DNA from: an uncultured Bacteroidaceae bacterium
GTDB lineage: Bacteria > Bacteroidota > Bacteroidia > Bacteroidales > Bacteroidaceae
Length of the DNA: 41,038 nucleotides
Reading direction: 5' to 3'
Assembly (NCBI GenBank): GCA_944320965.1
Contig: CALUJO010000018.1
Location: 1 to 41,038, forward strand
The notes under the pieces are model-generated. The model ran no database searches and was not told the DNA's origin. It saw only the letters and a list, made by a program, of their open reading frames with translations. A program made the position numbers and the translations under genes. Positions within the stretch are counted from its first letter, which is position 1, and each line of letters opens with the position of its first letter. Below, one piece after another: positions 33,861 to 40,977 of the stretch.

Positions 33861-34818
33861 ATGGCTAAGATACAAAATATTTCGGAAATTCACCCTACTT
33901 TGGGCTTTACAGAATTTGATGTTCTGGAAAAATATCGCAAGAGTTTTAATGAGAGTGAACTGGGCAGGCTTCACTCAGTTTTCCCGTTTGGCCGTATGGC
34001 AAAAGCCGTAGGCTTGTCGGGACAGCGTCTTGGACGCAGGAACATTTTTAGCTCTCTGGAAAAGATTGCCCTTATGGTCCTGAAAGCCTACACCGGATTC
34101 TCCGACAGACAGTTAGTGGAACATATCAACGGCAACCTCCACTACCGGAGTTTTGCGGAATCATGATAGATCCGTCCTTGCCCATAACCAACTACAAGAT
34201 AGTCAGCGCCATCCGCAATGAAATAGCATCCCTGCTTGACATTGACTCCCTTCAGGGGATACTGGCCTCCCACTGGAAACCTTATCTTGAGAACCTTCAC
34301 GTGTGCATGACTGATGCCACGTGTTATGAAAGTCACATGCGTTTTCCGACAGACATGAAACTCCTCTGGGAAAGTCTCGAATGGCTCTACAGACATATCT
34401 GCAAGCATTGCGGGGAGCTTGGCATAAGGCGTCCACGTAACAAATACAAGAATGTGGCGGAATCCTATCTGTCCTACTGCAAGAAAAGAAGGAGGAAGGC
34501 TTCACGGACAAGGATGCTCAAGCGCCGTATGATCGGACTCCTTGAAAAACTCCTCATACAGATGGATGGAATTCACAGTGAGCATGGGACCTTACTCCGG
34601 TATACACAGGATTACCGGAAGCGTCTTTCCATCATCAGAAAGGTTCTTGTACAGGAGAAGGAGCTGTTTGAAGGAAGGAGAAACAGCATTACTCGCTCTC
34701 AAGGATAAAAGCACGGAAAAGGAAGACGGAAATCCTGTGGATTTTCTTCGGAATACATACGGCAAATGCAGTACTGATGATTGACAAGATCAGGAACAGG
34801 ATGGTTAAAACGGCATGA
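33861..34818 (+). pseudogene. Transposase remnant, frameshifted and internally deleted
   Basis: Three segments belong to one transposase. Frame 1 (ATG 33861 to TGA 34166) gives MAKIQNISEIHPTLG through LVEHINGNLHYRSF. At about 34153 a -1 shift or a lost T leads into frame 2 (CGIMIDPSLPITNYK... to TAA ending 34708), which carries the first catalytic Asp region MTDATCYESHMRFPTD. A third frame then gives the true C-terminus, LSRIKARKRKTEILWIFFGI through NRMVKTA, ending in TGA at 34816-34818. The section that should hold the second and third acidic catalytic residues is missing, with a junction near 34680-34705. It cannot encode an active enzyme. Confidence 0.85.
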
Positions 34819-34925
34819 TATGATTTTACTGACAGAATCAAAGGAGGTCATCTGACTTCTTCCGGAGCGTCATATCTTGTTGGATAGATTTTTTAAGAAA
34901 ACACAGTAAAATAGCAATAAAAAAT

Positions 34926-34975
34926 GACATATGAAGATGATAGACCATAATCATTTCATATGCCATTTTATTTTT
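34926..34975 (+). terminator. Terminator-like hairpin at the right IS end
   Basis: An inverted repeat (34926-34941 with 34950-34964, one bulge; core CATATGAA/TTCATATG) is followed by ATTTTATTTTT. It lies after the transposase stop and just before the right terminal repeat. Confidence 0.6.
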
Positions 34976-34997
34976 GGGGACATTTACTGAATATCCC

Positions 34998-35003
34998 GAA
35001 ATA
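34998..35003 (+). repeat. Target-site duplication, right copy
   Basis: GAAATA immediately after the right terminal repeat, identical to 33713-33718. Confidence 0.75.
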
Positions 35004-35088
35004 ATATATGTAAATTCCGCATAGGAAATATCTTAACAGACAGAGGACTTAGAATTCAGTCTCTTCTTTACATTGAATAATTTGAAAT

Positions 35089-35964
35089 TCAGTCTTTATC
35101 CATAGCTAATCGAAGTCCCCAATATACTTTTTCACTTAATGGTGAACCTCTACGATGTGAGCATCTAGCTTCTACTGAAAAATGTGCATAGCTACCACCT
35201 CTACAGACTTTTTCTGAGCCTGTTTGCGGCCCCTTGGGATTTATTTGGTCTTCTTTTGTATATAGGGCGTACCAATCGGAACACCATTCATAAACATTTC
35301 CTCCCATATCATAAAAACCAAGTTCGTTAGGCAGTGCGGTGCCAACTACATGGGTAGAGCATTTATTACCTCTCATTGTCCACCAGTCCCAATTGTATTC
35401 GTTTAAGTAATTCTCACCGGAATTGCAGTAGTACCATCCTACTAAAAGGCAATTGTCAGAGCCTGGATAAATATATCCTTTAGATTTGTTTCCGCCACGG
35501 GCGGCAAATTCCCATTCAGCTTCTGTAGGGAATCTGAAATTCATTCCTGAAACTTCATTAAGTTTCTTTATAAAGTTATCAAAAAAATCCCAAGTACCAT
35601 ATACCGGATGATATGGTTGGGTCGTTTCGGTATTTCCCATGACTGCGTCATATAGTTCATTTGTAACTTCTGTTTCTGCCAAAAAGTAGGAATCTATTGT
35701 TACGTTATGTACAGGAAATTCATGGTCATCAATTTTAGTACCACTCATGGTTTGTTCTTTAGTAGCTCCCATTTTAAATGTTCCTCCTTCAACATAAATC
35801 ATATTGAATGATACTCCATTTACTTCTATGCTTTTAAACGGATTACCACTCTCATTTTGTGGCAACTTGTCATAATAATTTTCTTCTTTTTCACATGAAG
35901 TAAGGTTTACAAATAGTAAAGGAATTACGACTAAAACTAAATAAATGTAATAATTCTTTTTCAT
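35089..35964 (-). CDS. SUMF1/FGE-fold lipoprotein, probably non-catalytic
   Basis: A 291-residue lipoprotein (signal ending LTSC, Cys24). Residues 52-288 form a formylglycine-generating-enzyme (SUMF1) domain: GGTFKMGATKEQ, HNVTIDSYFLAETEVTNELY, RFPTEAEWEFAARGG (144-158), GNVYEWCSDWY (222-232), CRGGSYAHFSVEARCSHRRG and WGLRLAMD. The paired copper-binding active-site cysteines of true FGEs, normally soon after RGGSW, are not in place. It is therefore more likely a binding or structural version, like the FGE-fold lipoproteins GldJ/GldK/PorK of gliding and type IX secretion. It is the last of the five-gene operon, 46 bp after the DUF5106 gene. Its direct partner is unknown. Confidence 0.85.
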   Translation of the reverse strand: MKKNYYIYLVLVVIPLLFVNLTSCEKEENYYDKLPQNESGNPFKSIEVNGVSFNMIYVEGGTFKMGATKEQTMSGTKIDDHEFPVHNVTIDSYFLAETEVTNELYDAVMGNTETTQPYHPVYGTWDFFDNFIKKLNEVSGMNFRFPTEAEWEFAARGGNKSKGYIYPGSDNCLLVGWYYCNSGENYLNEYNWDWWTMRGNKCSTHVVGTALPNELGFYDMGGNVYEWCSDWYALYTKEDQINPKGPQTGSEKVCRGGSYAHFSVEARCSHRRGSPLSEKVYWGLRLAMDKD

Positions 35965-36010
35965 ATTAATTGTTTTTAAAGTAAGTAATTATGTTAACAG
36001 TGTCTTATAA

Positions 36011-36904
36011 TCATTGGTTGTTTAGGGTGTCTTGAATTATAGTTGGTAAAAAATTACAGAGTTTCTCATAATCTGCTTCTTTAAGTAAAACTCGTTTTTT
36101 ATCGTCTAACAAGTATATGGAAGGAAAACGTTGTATGTCATATAATCTTTGGTTATAAATATTAGTATTTTTGTCAAAACCGGAAATCCATTCTTTCGGA
36201 TATTTATGTTTTATCCAATTGTCATACTCGGCATATGGTGTAATAGCCAGGATTTTCAATATGCTGTCTTTAATTAGTTGTTGGATTATTTTGTCATCCT
36301 CAATTTTATATTCTGTACTGTTGCACATGGAGCAATCCGGATTATTAAAAATCAACATCAGCAATGGGGCATTTATATCATTTAGTTTATGTTCCATATT
36401 TTGTTTATCTATAAAAGTAAAATTATTTGCAACTTTACCTATTTGATTTTTTTTCAGAATATTAATGCGTTCAATAGGGAAGATTTTCATTGCTGGATCT
36501 ATGTCTGACACTATGATCTCTTCTAAAAATTTTAGATAAATGTTCTCATCATAATATGGGGAAGATGAATCATAAAGAATATTATCCAACCACCATAATA
36601 TTATTCCGATAGTGTTTGTCTGCTTAGATGCCAATGAAACGAAATCTCTGATATACTTTTCATTTTTTATATCTGATGTCTGTTTCAATAGATACAGATA
36701 ATCAAGAATCAGTTTAGGATTTTTAAATAAAGCTGTATCCCCAAGGCTTTGTTCGTACCAAAAGTGTTCTATCATATAATCAACTCGAGCCTGTTTATTA
36801 TATATACTGTCTGGTGGTACTGGATAATGGTATTTTTGTGCCATTAGTATTTCATTGCAGGCAAATGTCGATATGATCATTAATAAAATATAAACCTTTT
36901 TCAT
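36011..36904 (-). CDS. DUF5106/thioredoxin-fold exported protein
   Basis: A 297-residue exported protein. The N-terminus MKKVYILLMIISTFACNEILMAQ could be read as a lipoprotein (Cys16) or as a cleaved signal ending before Gln23. Residues 30-150 resemble DUF5106 (RVDYMIEHFWYEQSLGDTALF). From about 155 a TlpA/AhpC-like thioredoxin fold follows, with IGKVANNFTFIDKQN, the CSMC redox pair (181-184) in NNPDCSMCNSTEYK, and a cis-Pro segment RFPSIYLLDDKKRVL. It may reduce or isomerise disulfides in exported partners; the 529-aa protein of the operon has at least four cysteines in its N-terminal part. It overlaps the upstream 265-aa gene by 4 nt. Confidence 0.78.
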   Translation of the reverse strand: MKKVYILLMIISTFACNEILMAQKYHYPVPPDSIYNKQARVDYMIEHFWYEQSLGDTALFKNPKLILDYLYLLKQTSDIKNEKYIRDFVSLASKQTNTIGIILWWLDNILYDSSSPYYDENIYLKFLEEIIVSDIDPAMKIFPIERINILKKNQIGKVANNFTFIDKQNMEHKLNDINAPLLMLIFNNPDCSMCNSTEYKIEDDKIIQQLIKDSILKILAITPYAEYDNWIKHKYPKEWISGFDKNTNIYNQRLYDIQRFPSIYLLDDKKRVLLKEADYEKLCNFLPTIIQDTLNNQ

Positions 36905-37698
36905 TTCCTTATTTTTTTATTGATGTTTAGGTGTAGGGTATAGCCCAAAGTGAAAGATATTTTACTCTTTAAACCATATTGTAAACCAATATCCATGCTT
37001 CCCGGTCCAATAAACCAACAACCTCCTGCCAACAGGCGTAATTCAAAATATGAACTTGGGGAGAAAGCATATGATATACCGGCTCCGACATACGGTGCCA
37101 TGTTGAAATTCTTGATTCGGAATGGGAGATAACCACGGCTGTCCATACCTATATCTCCTGCAAACTGGCTCTTCCCGCCAGCTTTGTTATATCCCAAATT
37201 TAGTGTACCTGAAACGTCAATGAAGTTTTTATACAGATATGAACCTACACGCAGATTAAGGCTACCGTTGCTGTAACCATTACTTCCGTTGAATGAGCCT
37301 CCAACATAATAGAATACTTTTGTCTCGCCATTTCTCTTTAGTTCAAGCGGCATGTAATTCTCAATTTTTAAGCTGTCATTATTCCAATGTTCTAAATAAG
37401 CAACTTTGTTATTTTCAGATAACCATAACTCACGTTGTTGTCCTCCTGAATAAACTGTGATGTCGTATCCGTCGAAATCTTTTATTATTTCTTTTATTAT
37501 GTTTCCTTTATCTTCTATACTTAGTGTATTATAATCCTTGTTGGTTATTAAATATATTTTATTACTTTTTGTATAACCTCCAATTATATATCTTACTACA
37601 GATGGATTTGTAATAACTTTTGAATCGTTTTGAGCATTAAGTAATAAGTGTATAAACAACATTAAAACACATGTTACTAGTCTTATAATCTTTTTCAT
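36901..37698 (-). CDS. Uncharacterised exported protein, outer-membrane barrel-like
   Basis: A 265-residue product with a cleavable signal (MKKIIRLVTCVLMLFIHLLLNA, then Gln). The N-terminal half (25-115) is a soluble region with no recognised family (NKDYNTLSIEDKGNIIKEI). From about 125 the sequence alternates hydrophobic and glycine/aromatic residues as amphipathic strands (GETKVFYYVGGSFNG, GSLNLRVGSYLY, DVSGTLNLGYN, APYVGAGISYAF, FELRLLAGGCWF, DIGLQYGLKSKISFTLGYTLHL). This is typical of a small outer-membrane barrel. Translation is coupled at both ends by ATGA overlaps, implying stoichiometric production with its neighbours. Function unknown. Confidence 0.7.
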   Translation of the reverse strand: MKKIIRLVTCVLMLFIHLLLNAQNDSKVITNPSVVRYIIGGYTKSNKIYLITNKDYNTLSIEDKGNIIKEIIKDFDGYDITVYSGGQQRELWLSENNKVAYLEHWNNDSLKIENYMPLELKRNGETKVFYYVGGSFNGSNGYSNGSLNLRVGSYLYKNFIDVSGTLNLGYNKAGGKSQFAGDIGMDSRGYLPFRIKNFNMAPYVGAGISYAFSPSSYFELRLLAGGCWFIGPGSMDIGLQYGLKSKISFTLGYTLHLNINKKIRK

Positions 37699-38900
37699 TT
37701 CATTAATCCGTTTAAATCGAAATAAAAGGTTTTTCCAATAGAAATGTTATAACTGAATTTTTGGTTCGATAAGATAGGTACGTAACCATTGAACATTATG
37801 TCAAAGGATGAAGTTTGTGCTTTATTTAAAAAAGTCAAACCTATTGATGGATTAAAACTGACAATGATAGAATCTTTACTGTATTGGCTATTTAATCCCA
37901 TTCCGATAACAAAAACATTCCATGCTTTATAAGCAGATAATCCCCAATTGCCGGAAAATTGTTTATTTGCATAGCTTATACCAAAGTTTAATGAAGCGCT
38001 GAACTGATTACTTGTGTATTCTCCAATTCTACCATTAAGTGAAAACATATCTTTGGCTACAGATGCTCCTGCATAAGCAATAAATTTGGGTGGTTCCATA
38101 CCTAACGTTTTTTTTATCCATGGAGCATTCTCATATTTTTTTTTCATTGTATTTACAGAGTTCAAATGGTTTGTAAAAATTTGCTCACTTTTACTGCCTT
38201 TCATTTCTTTTGGCATAGTGTCGATACCTTTTTTTAATAATTGTGACGCATAGTCATAATAACCTAAACTTTCCCAAATTGTACTGTAATCAATATAAGT
38301 TATGTAGCTCGTGGGATAAAGAATGGTGAGTTCTTCAAATAAAGCTATAGCTTGTATTTTCTGTTTGTTTGCAGCTAATCTATTTGCACGTGTCAATGCC
38401 TTTTCCGGAGAATCCTGGTTGATTGTAATTGTTGTTGTGTATTTTGGGTTAAGTCCTTGATATATGCCATTTATCCAGTTTGGAATTTTCGCTTGTTTCA
38501 TTAATTGTTCTGCGGCGTTATCGTATCCCATTAATGAGAGTATTTGTGCGGAATAGAAATCTGCATACTTCGTACCAATCATTCTTGCCCGGTCTATATT
38601 AATCAGTGCCGCTTCAAAATTATTATTAAGTGCAAGTGTATAAGCATACTCAGATAAAAGTTCACCGCTAACTCCACGTCCACTATTGCGTTGTGACTGC
38701 GCTAACTTTACGGCTTGTGCATAATATATTAGTGCTTTGTCTATATCTCCCAACTTTAAATTAACTTGAGCATCGTTGTGGAAATTTGTGGAAAAAATGC
38801 TTGTTTGTTCTTTTAGATTTTTATTTAAAGTTTGAGAATTCAATGATATGATGTTAGTAAACATTAATGTTATTGTAAAAAATATATGACATCGTTTCAT
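37695..38900 (-). CDS. Uncharacterised exported TPR protein with barrel-like C-terminus
   Basis: A 401-residue product with a signal peptide (MKRCHIFFTITLMFTNIISLNS, then Gln). TPR-type helices run from about 40 to 120 (AQVNLKLGDIDKALIYYAQAVKLA, EYAYTLALNNNFEAALINIDRA, FYSAQILSLMGYDNAAEQLMKQA) and from about 175 to 240 (AIALFEELTILYPTSYITY, IWESLGYYDYASQLLKKGI). Residues 270-401 change to alternating strands (FIAYAGASVAKDMFSLNGR, QFSASLNFGISY, WNVFVIGMGLNS, SIIVSFNPSIGLTF, FSYNISIGKTFYFDL), as in an outer-membrane barrel. The pairing suggests an outer-membrane anchored docking protein. It overlaps the next gene by 4 nt. No named family was recognised. Confidence 0.7.
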   Translation of the reverse strand: MKRCHIFFTITLMFTNIISLNSQTLNKNLKEQTSIFSTNFHNDAQVNLKLGDIDKALIYYAQAVKLAQSQRNSGRGVSGELLSEYAYTLALNNNFEAALINIDRARMIGTKYADFYSAQILSLMGYDNAAEQLMKQAKIPNWINGIYQGLNPKYTTTITINQDSPEKALTRANRLAANKQKIQAIALFEELTILYPTSYITYIDYSTIWESLGYYDYASQLLKKGIDTMPKEMKGSKSEQIFTNHLNSVNTMKKKYENAPWIKKTLGMEPPKFIAYAGASVAKDMFSLNGRIGEYTSNQFSASLNFGISYANKQFSGNWGLSAYKAWNVFVIGMGLNSQYSKDSIIVSFNPSIGLTFLNKAQTSSFDIMFNGYVPILSNQKFSYNISIGKTFYFDLNGLMK

Positions 38901-38918
38901 ATTTGTTTTTATTTACAT

Positions 38919-40508
38919 TCAATATATTTGCCTTCTTTTATATAAGTTTTTAAATCTGTCTGGAAAAATATTGTATGGGGCTGTCGATTTGTTTGATTGC
39001 ATTTTCTCGAGTACCTCAATTGTTTTTTTGGACCATTCTAATTTGTTTTTTTGTGACATATTTGTAATTTCATTTTCTCTTTTAGGGGAATTATTATTTA
39101 AAATCAATAATAAATCCTCTATCTTTTGTATTTCATTATCATGAATAATTTTAATTCTTTCTTGATTGTCTTTTATGCTTTTTACAGCATTGGCATATGC
39201 GTCTCTATTTTTTATCAATCCCAAAAGTGCTATATCATCATTGATTAAAACACCTAAATCTATTGCTTTCTCAAATGAAATCGTTTTATCTGCTATTGCA
39301 CCTGTAATTGTTTCTTTTCCTAAAATTGTTCTTTTCCCTATTTCTGTCTGATTTAACATTTCTTCAGAATATTCTATTGTTTTATCAATTTTAAGCCCCT
39401 TTGCTTTTAATATATATTCTTGTACTTTATTTTCATCATCAATAATTTTTTTCAGTTTTGCTATGTCTTCATCTTTTAATTTATATTTGTCTTTAAGTCC
39501 TGCCTCTAACTTTGCAATACTTTCATATGCAAGTTCGTCTCTTGTTTTTCCAAATACTTTAATTGTTCCTTGGTCTGCACTTGCATCTGACATGCTATTC
39601 ATATAGCATATGGTTAAATATCCTTTATATTCGGATAAAAAATTAGCTATATAATATTGCTCTTCTGCAATTTTTAAAGACTTGGACAATCTTAAATTTT
39701 CTTCATTGTACCACCTCTCAATATAATTACCGACTTCTATAATATCATGCTTAAATGTTTCTAAAGGCATATTAGCTATATTTAATATATAATCTTGAGT
39801 ATATTTTGATTGTTTAATCATATCATTCGTAAATTCATCAATAGTATTATAATTTAATCCTTTAGATGATTTTACGTATTCCCATTCAACATTGACATTA
39901 TCGAAATCGGGGCTGCTCCAATCTTCGTTAATATTTAAAGAACGGAATGGTTTGTCTGTATCAATAATAAATCCATTTTCCTTTATTTTTGCCCTTTCAT
40001 TGTCATAGTCTGGGTCATTAGTTTTTAATGATTGAAGTTGAGGAATTTGAAAATCATTATTTAATATACTCTTTTTTATATCATCTTCTGACCAATATTT
40101 TATTTCGTTTGCTAAGTTTGGAGAGAAGAAGCTTTTTCCATGACTTGGTCCAAGAATGTTTATATTATTGTTCCCTTCAGTTTGCCCTTGAGAAAAATTT
40201 AGATCTCCACTGTTTCCACCTGGACCGGAGCATGGGGAGGTAGTAATGCGGAGATGGCAGCTTCCTATTGTAACAGCTTGAGCATTTGCTCTGGCTCTTG
40301 CAGACTCACATTCATTCATACTGTTATAGTTAGTACTATTATAATGATTAACCATACTCTTAATAGCGGCTAATTCGATTCCACCATTATAAAGTCCTGA
40401 ACAGTTTCCGCTTTGTGAAAGTGATGCCGTAAATCTATATTGCGCCACAATAATTTGAGGCACAATAAGGATGTTTAATAATAGTAATATTCGTTTGATA
40501 TGTTTCAT
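38919..40508 (-). CDS. Uncharacterised 529-aa secreted protein, first gene of the operon
   Basis: The signal peptide MKHIKRILLLLNILIVPQIIVA precedes Gln23. The mature N-terminus holds four cysteines (36, 67, 84, 93) in GNCSG, NECESARARANAQ, GSCHLRITT and SPCSGPGG, suggesting a small disulfide-bonded module. A low-complexity Asn/Gly stretch (95-120) follows. The rest is long, charged and helix-rich (about 230-500: NYIERWYNEENLRLSKSLKIAEEQYY, KLEAGLKDKYKLKDEDIAKLKK, KSIKDNQERIKIIHDNEIQKIEDLL), probably coiled coil. No membrane segment or type IX sorting domain is evident. I do not recognise the family. It begins the five-gene set, preceded by a leader of about 300 nt and an inverted repeat. Low GC and Asn/Lys/Ile richness set it apart from the housekeeping genes. 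Confidence 0.7.
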   Translation of the reverse strand: MKHIKRILLLLNILIVPQIIVAQYRFTASLSQSGNCSGLYNGGIELAAIKSMVNHYNSTNYNSMNECESARARANAQAVTIGSCHLRITTSPCSGPGGNSGDLNFSQGQTEGNNNINILGPSHGKSFFSPNLANEIKYWSEDDIKKSILNNDFQIPQLQSLKTNDPDYDNERAKIKENGFIIDTDKPFRSLNINEDWSSPDFDNVNVEWEYVKSSKGLNYNTIDEFTNDMIKQSKYTQDYILNIANMPLETFKHDIIEVGNYIERWYNEENLRLSKSLKIAEEQYYIANFLSEYKGYLTICYMNSMSDASADQGTIKVFGKTRDELAYESIAKLEAGLKDKYKLKDEDIAKLKKIIDDENKVQEYILKAKGLKIDKTIEYSEEMLNQTEIGKRTILGKETITGAIADKTISFEKAIDLGVLINDDIALLGLIKNRDAYANAVKSIKDNQERIKIIHDNEIQKIEDLLLILNNNSPKRENEITNMSQKNKLEWSKKTIEVLEKMQSNKSTAPYNIFPDRFKNLYKRRQIY

Positions 40509-40797
40509 AACAATTACTTTTGTGTATTACAAATTTGATAGATTTTATTTTTTTGTGATTATGGTTTATTTTTATTCTGCTGCTTAATTATTGCTGTAAA
40601 AGCAATATTTTTGCGCAAAAAGAAAGCGGATTTTTCTAATGATCAATTTGGGTTGAACTTAAATCAAACAATAATTAGTTACATTGGATGTTGATCCTGT
40701 TATCGGAATAAATCCATTTTTTCTATTTTTTCGTCTCATGTCCATAACTTTTTTATTCTAAATAATTGCTGATAACAATATAGCTCATTGCAGTACT
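40509..40797 (-). other. Long untranslated leader of the five-gene operon
   Basis: 289 bp without an ORF of note. It lies between the operon's first ATG and the left inverted repeat. A weaker promoter-like box (CAAATTTG on the minus strand, about 40530) may give basal expression. A small stem (ATTGC/GCAAT, about 40591-40607) is visible. Nothing else was recognised. Confidence 0.45.
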
Positions 40798-40813
40798 CAC
40801 TCTTACATAGAGT
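40798..40813 (+). repeat. Inverted repeat, left copy, of a putative invertible promoter
   Basis: CACTCTTACATAGAGT is the exact reverse complement of 40962-40977. The copy is itself dyadic (ACTCT-5 nt-AGAGT), like a recombinase core site. Confidence 0.75.
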
Positions 40814-40961
40814 GCATAAGTCGTTTGTAAAGATACAAATTTATTTGCATATAGTATGCTTTTCTTTGTAAAAGTTTTACTTCCGAGAGTAAATGTTTGA
40901 CAAAATCACTCAAACATACTACTTAAACGTCTGAAATCCAATAACATGAAGATGTGTACTA
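40814..40961. promoter_or_regulatory. Putative invertible promoter segment
   Basis: A 148-bp AT-rich segment between perfect inverted repeats. In the orientation shown, the minus strand carries TATCTTTA (40828-40835), one mismatch from TAnnTTTG. It would fire just inside the left repeat toward the five-gene operon. No good -33 TTTG is seen. Inversion would point the promoter away from the operon. No recombinase gene lies in the window. Confidence 0.5.
40828..40835 (-). promoter_or_regulatory. Candidate -7 box facing the five-gene operon
   Basis: TATCTTTA on the minus strand, with a start predicted near 40822. The transcript would cross the left repeat and a leader of about 310 nt. Confidence 0.4.
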
Positions 40962-40977
40962 ACTCTATGTAAGAGTG
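40962..40977 (-). repeat. Inverted repeat, right copy, of a putative invertible promoter
   Basis: ACTCTATGTAAGAGTG, the exact reverse complement of 40798-40813. Confidence 0.75.

Larger units (their letters stand above)
33719..34997 (+). mobile_element. Non-autonomous insertion sequence (IS1182/IS5-like DDE type), 1279 bp
   Basis: The ends are 16-bp inverted repeats: GGGACATTCAGTAAAT (33719-33734) on the left, and GGGATATTCAGTAAAT as the reverse complement of 34982-34997 on the right, with one mismatch. A 6-bp direct duplication GAAATA flanks it (33713-33718, 34998-35003). Inside are a terminator-like hairpin near each end and a wrecked transposase gene in three frames that lacks its central catalytic region. 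The family assignment rests on transposase motifs and is approximate. The intact duplication suggests a fairly recent insertion that needed a transposase supplied elsewhere, or later deletion inside the element. Confidence 0.88.

Noticed and set aside
36171..36446. 91-codon plus-strand ORF inside the DUF5106 gene
   Set aside because: It is antisense to a gene with signal peptide, CSMC motif and overlapping neighbours; no independent support.
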